Shown in pieces: positions 56,805 to 64,000 of a stretch of 64,000 nucleotides of DNA. Both the position numbers and the translations under genes were made by a program. This DNA is from Methylobacterium sp. Leaf123 (GTDB lineage: Bacteria; Pseudomonadota; Alphaproteobacteria; Rhizobiales; Beijerinckiaceae): contig NZ_LMNS01000010.1 in assembly GCF_001423405.1 (NCBI RefSeq), forward strand, positions 53,981 to 117,980, written 5' to 3'. How positions within the stretch are numbered: the stretch's first letter is position 1; every line of letters begins with the position of its first letter. The notes beneath the pieces were generated by a model. It had not been told where the DNA came from and did no database searches. It saw nothing but the letters and a program-made list of their open reading frames with translations.

Positions 56805-58000
56805 TGAGGGTCCGCCCAGGGGCGGCCACGGACGCGTCCGCACCGGCGCCCATCGCCGCGGGGGCCGCGCCGCGCGCTCGCATCGGCGCCATCGATGCCC
56901 TGCGCGGGCTCGTGATGCTGCTGATGCTGGTCGATCACGCGCGGGAATTCTTCTACCTGCACGCCCAGGTGAGCGACCCGGTGAACCTCGCGGCGACCCC
57001 GCCCGGCCTGTTCCTGACGCGGGCCGCTTCGCATTTTTGCGCCCCGGTCTTCCTGCTCCTGACCGGGCTCTCGGCGAGCCTCTACGGGCAGAAGCACGGC
57101 AGCCGGACCGCGACTTCCGCCTTCCTGTTGAAGCGCGGGCTGTTCCTGGTCGCCCTCGAAGTGACCCTGGTGAACCTCGCCTGGACCCGTGCCCTGCTGC
57201 CACCGGTCCTCTACCTGCAGGTGATCTGGGCGATCGGGCTCAGCATGATGGCGCTTGCCGCCCTGCTCTGGCTTCCGCGGCCGGCACTGATCGGTGTAGG
57301 CCTGGCGATCATGCTCGGGCACAACGCGCTCGACGGCCTCGTGCTCGCGCCCGATCAGCCGGGCTACGCCCTGTGGGCCGTGCTGCATCAGCGTGGGCTG
57401 ATCCCGCTGCCCTGGGGCGTGGCACGCACCTCCTATCCGGTGCTGCCTTGGATCGGTGTGATTGCGGCGGGCTACGCGCTGGGGCCGCTCTACGGCGCGG
57501 GCGTCGATCCGGCCACGCGCCGCCGAAGCCTCGTCGCCCTCGGGCTCGCGAGCCTCGTCGCCTTCCTGATCCTGCGCGGCCTCAACGGCTACGGTGATCC
57601 GCATCCGTGGCAGGCGGGCAAGGATTGGGGCGCAGAGGCCCTGTCCTTCGTCAACCTCACCAAGTACCCGCCCTCGGCCGACTTCCTGCTCGCGACCCTC
57701 GGTCCCGGTCTGCTGCTGCTCGTCGAGTTTGAGCGCCTGCCGGAGCACCGTTTGCGCTGGCTCGCGACCTTCGGCGGAGCGCCGCTGTTCTTCTACCTGC
57801 TGCACCTATGGGTGTTGCGCGGGATCCATGACGGCCTCGCCGCCCTCGGGCTTGCCGGGCCCTCGGGCCGGGTCGAGATCGGCGCGCCCTGGCAGATCTG
57901 GCTGATCGCGGCGGCGCTCGCCCTTGTCCTCTACCCGGCCTGCCGCTGGATGGTGCGGCTGAAGCGGCGCAGCCGGTGGCGGGGTCTGAGCTACCTCTGA
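56804..58000 (+). CDS. Integral membrane acyltransferase-like protein (DUF1624/HGSNAT type)
   Basis: A 398-residue membrane protein with about 10 helices. IGAIDALRGLVMLLMLVDHAREFFYLHA matches the DUF1624/heparan-alpha-glucosaminide acetyltransferase-like start, with the conserved His. Later FFYLLHLWVLRGIH is another family signature. It would transfer acyl groups across or at the membrane; no acceptor is known here. TGATG overlap with the receptor gene implies translational coupling and shared riboswitch control, suggesting a link to cobalamin or siderophore handling. Confidence 0.8.
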   Translation: MRVRPGAATDASAPAPIAAGAAPRARIGAIDALRGLVMLLMLVDHAREFFYLHAQVSDPVNLAATPPGLFLTRAASHFCAPVFLLLTGLSASLYGQKHGSRTATSAFLLKRGLFLVALEVTLVNLAWTRALLPPVLYLQVIWAIGLSMMALAALLWLPRPALIGVGLAIMLGHNALDGLVLAPDQPGYALWAVLHQRGLIPLPWGVARTSYPVLPWIGVIAAGYALGPLYGAGVDPATRRRSLVALGLASLVAFLILRGLNGYGDPHPWQAGKDWGAEALSFVNLTKYPPSADFLLATLGPGLLLLVEFERLPEHRLRWLATFGGAPLFFYLLHLWVLRGIHDGLAALGLAGPSGRVEIGAPWQIWLIAAALALVLYPACRWMVRLKRRSRWRGLSYL

Positions 58001-58015
58001 CCCCGCCCGAGCCGC

Positions 58016-59257
58016 CTACTGATACCCTTTCGGGAAGGGATCGGGCTGGATCAGCTCCGGGCTCTCATAGACCACGTCGAACTGCCCGTCCGGCCGGGCG
58101 CGGGCGACGCGGGTCTTGGCCCAGAGGTGATGGTTCTCGTGGATCTTCACGGAGCCTTCCGGCGCGTCCTTCAGCTCGAGGCCGGGCGAGGCGGCAATCA
58201 CCTTGTCGACCTCGAAGGTGCCGGCCTTCTCGACCGCCGCTTTCCAGAGGAAGGGGCTGAGATAAGCCGCCTGAGTGATGTCGCCGATGACGGTCTTGTC
58301 GCCCCAGCGCTTCTTGAAGGCGGCGACGAAGGCCTCGTTGGCGGGAGTCTTGAGCGACTGGAAGTACTTCATGCAGGAATAGGCGTCGGCGATGTTCTCG
58401 CCGCCGATGCCATCGACATCGTCCTCGGTGACGGAGACAGTGACCAGCGTCTGCTTCTTGAGGTCGATGCCCGCTGCCTTGAGCTGCTTGTAGAAGGCGA
58501 CGTTCGAGCCGCCGACGACCGTGGCGAAGATGACGTCCGGCTTCTTGAGCTTGATCTTGTTGATGACCGAGTTGAACTGGGTGTGGCCGAGCGGGAAGTA
58601 TTCCTCGCCGACGATGGTGCCCTTGGTCACGTTGGCGATATGCTTGGTGGCGATCTTGTTGGTGGTGCGCGGCCAGATGTAGTCCGAGCCGACCATGAAG
58701 AAGGTCTTGGCGCCCTTCTCCTTCGTCACCCAGTCGAGGGCGACGAGCGTCTGCTGGGTCGCCTCCTGACCAGTATAGATCACGTTCTTGGACTGCTCCA
58801 GACCCTCGTAATAGGTCGGATAGTACAGGAGGCCGTTATACTGCTCGAAGACCGGCAACACGGCCTTGCGCGAGGCCGAGGTCACGCAGCCGAACACGGC
58901 CGCACAATGGTCGTTGACGACGAGCTTCCGCGCCTTCTCGGCAAAGGTCGGCCAGTCGGAGGCGCCGTCCTCCTGGATCACCTTGACTTGGCGGCCGAGG
59001 ATGCCGCCGCCCGCGTTGATCTGTTCGATGGCAAGCCTCTCGCCCTGGGTCGCCCCGGTCTCGGACATCGCCATGGTGCCGCTGATCGAGTGCAGGATGC
59101 CGACGGTCACCTCCTTGTCGGTGACGGCCAGCGCGCCCGCGCCCGCCTGCGCAAGGGCACGTCCGGGCAGGGCACTCAGCAGCGGCGAGGCGGCAAGGCC
59201 GAGGAGAAGCCGGCGGCGGAGATGGAAATGGGCGTCGTTTCGGTCACGCGAGCGCAT
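58016..59257 (-). CDS. urtA: Urea ABC transporter substrate-binding protein (UrtA-like)
   Basis: A 413-residue periplasmic binding protein. An RRRLLLGLAASPLLSALPGRALA signal peptide is followed by VTVGILHSISGTMAMSETGATQGERLAIEQINAGGGILGR, the Leu/Ile/Val-type fold start. CVTSASRKAVLPVFEQYNGLLYYPTYYEGLEQSKNVIYTGQ and VGSDYIWPRTTNKIATKHI are typical of UrtA/FmdD urea and short-amide binders. GAAGGA precedes ATG 59257. It follows the urease operon on the same strand, 189 bases after ureD, but no urtBCDE follow; the next gene is convergent. Permease parts must be elsewhere. Confidence 0.9.
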   Translation of the reverse strand: MRSRDRNDAHFHLRRRLLLGLAASPLLSALPGRALAQAGAGALAVTDKEVTVGILHSISGTMAMSETGATQGERLAIEQINAGGGILGRQVKVIQEDGASDWPTFAEKARKLVVNDHCAAVFGCVTSASRKAVLPVFEQYNGLLYYPTYYEGLEQSKNVIYTGQEATQQTLVALDWVTKEKGAKTFFMVGSDYIWPRTTNKIATKHIANVTKGTIVGEEYFPLGHTQFNSVINKIKLKKPDVIFATVVGGSNVAFYKQLKAAGIDLKKQTLVTVSVTEDDVDGIGGENIADAYSCMKYFQSLKTPANEAFVAAFKKRWGDKTVIGDITQAAYLSPFLWKAAVEKAGTFEVDKVIAASPGLELKDAPEGSVKIHENHHLWAKTRVARARPDGQFDVVYESPELIQPDPFPKGYQ

Positions 59258-59446
59258 GTCTCTTCGAAATCCTTCGAACGTCAGCCAGCCAATCGGTCCG
59301 AATGACGGCCATGTGGCCGCCAGACGTGGCCGATGCCCCCGTGCGTATTTCTTCTCAGGAAACCGATGTGTATCAAGAGGAATTACTGGGCGGCGTGCCC
59401 ATATTTCTCGCGATGTGCCGTCCGGTTGGTCGTTTCGGAGCGATCT

Positions 59447-60331
59447 CTACTTCCGGCGCCGGCCGGGTGCGCACCCGCTCAAGGCCTCGAATACGATCCG
59501 GAACACCGCATCCATGCCCGCCGACAGCGCGCCGCCGTCCGGGGCGAGCAGGCGCAGGCCCAGTCCCGCGCCGTTGGGCAGCGGGCTCACACCGGTCAGG
59601 CAGCCCGCCGCGTCCGCTGCCTGCCTCAGGTGAAGGCCGGCTAGGCGCGCGTCGTCGGGCGCGCCGAGCACGACCATCGTGCCATAGGCGCGGTGCGGCC
59701 CCATCGGCGAGTCCGGCGCGGTGAACGCCAGCCCGTCGATGCGGCTGCGCTCCCGCACCAGGGGGCGCCCTTCGGGGGTACGGATCGTCAGGCCGAGGTC
59801 GAGCCGATCGAACGGACGGCCTTCGCCCGCGGGGTCGTGACAGGCGACGCTTTCGGTGACGATGGCACGGGCGCCGGGCTCGGCGGTGATCTCGGTGGAG
59901 ACGGCGAGATGCCCCCCCGGAAACAGGATGAGCGGATCGGGATAGAGCGCAAGGAAGGCATCCGCGGCGATGGTGAGCCGCGTCTCCTGGCGCGAGGGTT
60001 CGGGGCCGCCGCGATGCACGACCGTACCGGCCTGGGTCGTGACATGGGCCCGTGCGCCGGGCCGGGCCTCGATCGCGAGGGTGAGGTGGTCGGCTGCGTA
60101 GAGCCCGCCCGAGGCCGATTGGAGGTAGAGCGTCGCGAGATCGGGGCTCTCCGGATGCATCCGGAAGGCGCGGGTGATGTGGAACGGGTAGGGCACGACC
60201 TGCCGCGACAGCACGGTGGTGCCCCCGCCGCGGGCGAAGACGAGGGAGGCCTGCACCCGGCGTCCGACCGGAGCGGAGGGGGCCTCGGCCGGGGCGGGTT
60301 TCTCGGGAAGGTCGTCCAGCGACAGGGCCAT
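59447..60331 (-). CDS. ureD: Urease accessory protein UreD
   Basis: A 294-residue urease maturation factor: [33 protein letters not shown], then [41 protein letters not shown], the UreD beta-barrel region. It forms the UreD-UreF-UreG complex that inserts nickel into UreC. ATG 60331 overlaps the ureG stop (ATGA). In most operons ureD is first; here it is last of the urease genes. Confidence 0.92.
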   Translation of the reverse strand: MALSLDDLPEKPAPAEAPSAPVGRRVQASLVFARGGGTTVLSRQVVPYPFHITRAFRMHPESPDLATLYLQSASGGLYAADHLTLAIEARPGARAHVTTQAGTVVHRGGPEPSRQETRLTIAADAFLALYPDPLILFPGGHLAVSTEITAEPGARAIVTESVACHDPAGEGRPFDRLDLGLTIRTPEGRPLVRERSRIDGLAFTAPDSPMGPHRAYGTMVVLGAPDDARLAGLHLRQAADAAGCLTGVSPLPNGAGLGLRLLAPDGGALSAGMDAVFRIVFEALSGCAPGRRRK

Positions 60332-60981
60332 CAGGGCGCGAACAGCACGGCGCGGCAGATCGCGTCGGCCACCGCCGCGACGCCCTCGCCGGAACGGGCA
60401 TTGGTGGCGGCCACCGGTTTCGTGCCTCGCACACGCGCGGCCTCCGCCAGCATGCCGGGCAGATCGACGCCGACATGAGGCGCGAGATCGGTCTTGTTGA
60501 TGACGAGGAGATCGCAGCGCAGTACGCCGGGGCCGCGTTTGCGCGGGATGTCGTCGCCGCCCGCCACGTCGATCACGAAGATCCACCAATCGACCAGATC
60601 GAGGGAGAAGGTCGAGGCGAGGTTGTCGCCGCCGGATTCGAAGATCAGGAGCTGGAGCCCCGGAAACTTCGCCTCCAGATCGTCGCCCGCGGCGATGTTG
60701 AGGGTCGGGTCCTCGCGGATGACGGTATGCGGGCAGGCCCCGGCCTCCACCGCCTCGACTCGCGCCGGGTCGATCAGCCCGGAGCGGCGCAGACGCTCGG
60801 CATCCTCCTTGGTGACGAGGTCGTTGGTGACGACGGCGAGATCGACGCCGCGGGCCTGAAGCGCCGGGATCAGCCGCTCGATCAGCGCGGTCTTGCCGGA
60901 GCCGACGGGGCCGCCGATGCCGATGCGGGCGGCGGTGACGGGTTCGGGCAGGGCAGGGGAGGGGAGAGCGGACACGGTCAT
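60331..60981 (-). CDS. ureG: Urease accessory GTPase UreG
   Basis: A 216-residue SIMIBI GTPase: [20 protein letters not shown] (Walker A), [32 protein letters not shown] with the nickel-binding Cys-Pro-His, and [10 protein letters not shown]. It powers nickel delivery to UreC through UreD/UreF. It overlaps ureC (start) and ureD (stop) by four bases each (ATGA junctions), so the three are translated as a unit. Confidence 0.96.
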   Translation of the reverse strand: MTVSALPSPALPEPVTAARIGIGGPVGSGKTALIERLIPALQARGVDLAVVTNDLVTKEDAERLRRSGLIDPARVEAVEAGACPHTVIREDPTLNIAAGDDLEAKFPGLQLLIFESGGDNLASTFSLDLVDWWIFVIDVAGGDDIPRKRGPGVLRCDLLVINKTDLAPHVGVDLPGMLAEAARVRGTKPVAATNARSGEGVAAVADAICRAVLFAP

Positions 60982-62690
60982 CGCAGCATGTAGCGTTGGG
61001 CGAGCGGCAGGACGGTCGCGGGCTCGCAGGTGGCGAGTTCCCCGTCGACGAAGACCTCGAAGGTCTGCGGATCGACCCGGATCTCCGGGCAGGCGTCGTT
61101 CCAGAGCATGTCGGCCTTGGTCAGTGTGCGGGTGCCGCGGGCCGGCAGCAGGTTCTTTCGCAGGCCCAGGCTTTCGCGAAGCCCGCCCTCAATGGCGAGC
61201 GGGTGGACGAAGCAGGCGGACAGGCCTTGCTTGGCGAGCCCGAACGCGCCCCATTGCGGGCGCATCAGCATCGGCTCGCAGGTCATCAGCGAGGCCGCGG
61301 AATCGCCCATGGCGCCCCAGGCGATGAAGCCGCCCTTGATGACGAGTTCCGGCTTGATGCCGAAGAAGGCCGGGCGCCAGATCACGATGTCGGCCATCTT
61401 GCCGGGCTCCAGCGAGCCGATATGCTCCTGGATGCCGAAGGTGCGCGCGGCGTTGATCGTGTATTTGGCGATGTAGCGCTTGATCCGGGCGTTGTCGCCG
61501 AAGCCCGGCCGCTCCTCTGGTAGGCGCCCGCGCTGGTCCTTCATCTTGGAGGCGAGCTGCCATGTCCGGCAGATCACCTCGTGGATGCGGCCCATGCCCT
61601 GGCTGTCGGAGCCGAGCATCGAGATCGCGCCGATATCGTGCAGCACGTCTTCCGCGGCGATGGTCTGCGCGCGGATGCGGCTCTCGGCAAACGCCACGTC
61701 CTCGGGCAAAGCCGGGTTGAGGTGATGGCACACCATCGTCATGTCGAGGTGCTCGTCGAACGTGTTGACCGTGTAGGGATTGGTCGGGTTCGTCGAGGAG
61801 GGCAGGCAGTGGGGGAGCCCCGCCACGCGGATGATGTCCGGCGCGTGACCGCCACCCGCACCTTCCGTGTGGTACATATGGATCGTGCGACCGCCGATCG
61901 CCGCGAGCGTATCCTCCACGAAGCCCGACTCGTTGAGCGTGTCGGTGTGGAGCTGAACCTGGAAGTCGTATTCGTCGGCAAAGCCGAGGCAGGCATCGAT
62001 CGCCGCCGGCATCGCCCCCCAATCCTCGTGGATCTTCAGGCCGAGCACGCCGGTCTCGAGTTGCTCCTTGAGGGCCGCGGGCTTGTGGGTGTTGCCGCGG
62101 CCCAGAAACCCGAAATTGACGGGCCAGGCTTCCGCCGCCTGGAGCATCTTGCCGGTGTTGAACGGCCCGCCGGAATCGATGCCGACCGTGATCGGCCCGA
62201 GCGAGCCGCCGAGCAGGGTGGTGATGCCCGACGCGATGGCGTGGTCGGGGAGGCCCGCGGAATCGAAATGCACGTGCACGTCGATGGCGCCGGGCGTCGC
62301 GATCAGCCCCTCGCAGTCGCGCACCGTGGTGCCGGCCGACACGATCAGGCGCGGATCGACGCCGTCCATGATCGCCGGGTTGCCGGCTTTGCCGAGGCCG
62401 ACGATGCGCCCGTCCTTGATGCCGAGATCGCCCTTCACGATGCCCAGCACCGCATCGATCACGAGCACGTTGCAGAGCAGGAAATCGAGCGCCCCTTGCG
62501 CCGCCGTGACGCCCGGCGCCATGCCGATGCCGTCGCGCAGCGTCTTGCCGCCGCCATGCAGGCATTCGTCGCCGTAGACCGCGTGGTCGTGCTCGACCAC
62601 CGCGACGAGGGAGGTGTCGGCGAGCCGCACGCCGTCGCCGGTGGTGGGGCCGTAGAGGGCGGCGTAATCGCGCCTTGGGATCGTGACCAT
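60978..62690 (-). CDS. ureC: Urease subunit alpha
   Basis: A 570-residue nickel amidohydrolase catalytic subunit. DVHVHFD around residue 140 gives two nickel-binding histidines, the carbamylated Lys219 is in GLKIHEDWG, and MVCHHLNP is the mobile flap with the catalytic histidine. [11 protein letters not shown] supplies the nickel-bound Asp. ATG 62690 follows the ureAB gene by 16 bases. Confidence 0.98.
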   Translation of the reverse strand: MVTIPRRDYAALYGPTTGDGVRLADTSLVAVVEHDHAVYGDECLHGGGKTLRDGIGMAPGVTAAQGALDFLLCNVLVIDAVLGIVKGDLGIKDGRIVGLGKAGNPAIMDGVDPRLIVSAGTTVRDCEGLIATPGAIDVHVHFDSAGLPDHAIASGITTLLGGSLGPITVGIDSGGPFNTGKMLQAAEAWPVNFGFLGRGNTHKPAALKEQLETGVLGLKIHEDWGAMPAAIDACLGFADEYDFQVQLHTDTLNESGFVEDTLAAIGGRTIHMYHTEGAGGGHAPDIIRVAGLPHCLPSSTNPTNPYTVNTFDEHLDMTMVCHHLNPALPEDVAFAESRIRAQTIAAEDVLHDIGAISMLGSDSQGMGRIHEVICRTWQLASKMKDQRGRLPEERPGFGDNARIKRYIAKYTINAARTFGIQEHIGSLEPGKMADIVIWRPAFFGIKPELVIKGGFIAWGAMGDSAASLMTCEPMLMRPQWGAFGLAKQGLSACFVHPLAIEGGLRESLGLRKNLLPARGTRTLTKADMLWNDACPEIRVDPQTFEVFVDGELATCEPATVLPLAQRYMLR

Positions 62691-62706
62691 GTGTCCTCAG
62701 TCTCCC

Positions 62707-63402
62707 TCAGGCGCCCTTGAAGCCGCGGGCCTTGGCGCGCGCCAGCGCGTCGGCGCGGGCGGCGTCGGTGTCGAGCTTGCCTTGCGTCAGGTTGTTGAGG
62801 CCGGTGAGTTCTTTCGCGCCGCCGAATCCCACCAGGGTCACGCTCTTGCGCTGGCCGGGCTCGAACCGCACCGCCGTGCCCGCCGGGATGTCGAGGCGGA
62901 AGCCGAGCGCCTTGGCGCGGTCGAAATCGAGCGCCCGGTTGACCTCGAAGAAGTGGTAGTGCGAGCCGATCTGTACCGGCCGGTCGCCGGTATTGACGAC
63001 ATCGAGGCTCACCCGCGGGCGACCGGCGCCGAGTTCGATCTCGCCGTCGGCCGGCAGGATCGCGCCGGGCTCCAGCGTATCGGGCTCCGCCCCTTCGGCA
63101 GCACGGATCGGCTCGTGCACGGTGACGAGCTTGGTGCCGTCGGGGAAGACGCACTCGACCTGCAGGATCGGCATCATGGAGGCGACGCCCGGCATCACGT
63201 CGCCGGTGGTCAGGATGGTCGAGCCCCAGCCGATGAGATCGGCGACACTGCGCCCGTCGCGGGCGCCCTCCAGGATCTCGTCGGTGATGATCGCCACCGC
63301 TTCCGGATAGTTGAGCTTGAGCCCCCGCGCCCGCCGCTTGCGGGCGAGTTCGGCGGCGGTGAAGATCGTGAGCCGTTCGAGCTCGGTCGGCGTCAGCAGC
63401 AT
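62707..63402 (-). CDS. ureAB: Urease subunit gamma-beta fusion
   Basis: A 231-residue natural fusion: residues 1-100 are the gamma subunit ([56 protein letters not shown], ending in the [14 protein letters not shown] region), and residues ~105-215 are the beta subunit ([50 protein letters not shown]). Such gamma-beta fusions are known in some bacteria such as Helicobacter-type UreA. Starts at ATG 63402; ureC follows by 16 bases. Confidence 0.95.
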   Translation of the reverse strand: MLLTPTELERLTIFTAAELARKRRARGLKLNYPEAVAIITDEILEGARDGRSVADLIGWGSTILTTGDVMPGVASMMPILQVECVFPDGTKLVTVHEPIRAAEGAEPDTLEPGAILPADGEIELGAGRPRVSLDVVNTGDRPVQIGSHYHFFEVNRALDFDRAKALGFRLDIPAGTAVRFEPGQRKSVTLVGFGGAKELTGLNNLTQGKLDTDAARADALARAKARGFKGA

Positions 63403-63415
63403 CGGCTCGGCTCCT

Positions 63416-64000
63416 TCAATTCGCGAACAGGCGGAGTTCGGCCTGGGCTTGGCGCATGGCGGCGATCTCGATCAGGGGGGTGAAGCCGGTGAGTTCGATG
63501 GCGCCCTCCGGATCGGGCACGGGCTGCTCCAGCAGTTCGGCGATCAGCGGCAGCGCGCCGCCTAAAACCCGCTGCGCCTCGATCGCCCCGATGGCGCCGA
63601 GCCGCACCGCGGCCGAGGTCAGCCCGCTGGCGAAGAGGTAGCCGGAGACGGACGCAGCCGTGCGTGCGTCGAGGCCGAGGGCCGGCCATAGGGCGCCCTG
63701 TACGGTGGGAAGATGTCCGAGCAGCCGGCCCGCCCTGACGGCCGCGCGCAGCTCGGCGGCGCCCTGCGTGCCGAGGCGGGCATGCGAGGCCAGCAGCGAG
63801 GCGCCGTTGCGGCGGCTGCCGACCCGCATCGGCTCGGCCAGTGAGGCCGCCTCGACCGCCGCGTCGATCGCCGCGAGACGGTCGATTGCGCTGCCGGCGC
63901 GGTGTGCCAGGATCAGCGCGACCCGGTCGGTCTCGGCCCAGCGGAAGCGCAAGGCCGCCGCGACGGTGCGGGCGAGCGCCGCCTCGTCGAAGGCCGGGTT
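63416..64000 (-). CDS. ureF: Urease accessory protein UreF (5' end outside window)
   Basis: The reading frame is open to the window edge, so the N-terminus is missing. The visible C-terminal 194 residues read [52 protein letters not shown], the helical UreF signature. UreF recruits UreG and UreD to the apo-urease. ureAB follows by 13 bases; ureE is expected upstream of this point. Confidence 0.92.
   Translation of the reverse strand, partial: NPAFDEAALARTVAAALRFRWAETDRVALILAHRAGSAIDRLAAIDAAVEAASLAEPMRVGSRRNGASLLASHARLGTQGAAELRAAVRAGRLLGHLPTVQGALWPALGLDARTAASVSGYLFASGLTSAAVRLGAIGAIEAQRVLGGALPLIAELLEQPVPDPEGAIELTGFTPLIEIAAMRQAQAELRLFAN

Noticed and set aside
54294..57203. A 969-codon minus-strand frame opposite the receptor
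   Set aside because: Shadow of the TonB receptor; it also crosses the riboswitch.

Overview
The window is about 64 kb of GC-rich alphaproteobacterial chromosome. It most resembles Methylobacterium/Methylorubrum (M. extorquens group). This is inferred from the ChvI-ChvG-HprK-EIIA(Man)-HPr signalling block, the large oxalate-utilisation cluster, the urease arrangement and the typical dispersed intergenic palindromes. No rRNA, tRNA, CRISPR array or intact insertion sequence was recognised.

Layout. 1-5.1 kb: the 3' end of a flagellin gene with a terminator, a class A penicillin-binding protein and an exported protein of unknown function. 5.2-7.1 kb: a candidate small RNA, then a decayed fructose-uptake locus (OprB porin, FruB/FruA fragments and a broken LacI-type regulator) that still carries two GAAACGTTTC-type operators. 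7.1-11.6 kb: a heavy-metal-type RND pump and its adaptor. 11.9-14.7 kb: lepA and a HugZ-like haem/flavin protein. 15.0-19.1 kb: chvI, chvG, hprK, an EIIA(Man) protein and HPr, a regulatory phosphotransfer set with no sugar permease beside it. 19.6-25.8 kb: four glycosyltransferases, a PIG-L deacetylase and three small hydrophilic proteins. 25.8-31.1 kb: queC, queD and queE for queuosine precursor synthesis, split by a chemoreceptor gene and a small membrane protein. 31.4-34.1 kb: a D,D-carboxypeptidase and a CobW-type metallochaperone.

34.2-52.5 kb is the most striking part. It holds a FadR/FCD-type GntR regulator, two formyl-CoA:oxalate CoA-transferase paralogues, oxalyl-CoA decarboxylase, two tandem oxalate:formate-antiporter-family transporters and a secreted copper-radical (glyoxal-oxidase-like) oxidase. 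It also holds a PAS protein, an OsmC protein, an NTF2-like protein, a CBS protein, a P-loop protein and two tiny uncharacterised genes. A shared operator-like word (YTGGTATRCCAG, usually inside a longer inverted repeat) lies 60-200 bases upstream of most of these genes. I propose one oxalate regulon in which oxalate is imported by the OFA carriers, activated by the CoA-transferases and decarboxylated to formyl-CoA. The periplasmic oxidase may make glyoxylate or oxalate outside the cytoplasm.

52.7-58.0 kb: a DUF2778-type envelope protein, then a cobalamin riboswitch ahead of a TonB-dependent siderophore-type receptor that is translationally coupled to an acyltransferase-like membrane protein. 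58.0-64.0 kb, all on the minus strand: a urease operon (ureF partial, fused ureAB, ureC, ureG, ureD) followed by a solitary UrtA-type urea-binding protein.

Limits: functions come from reading motifs by eye. Starts were set by ribosome-binding-site position and family starts. No alignment, covariance or motif search was run.
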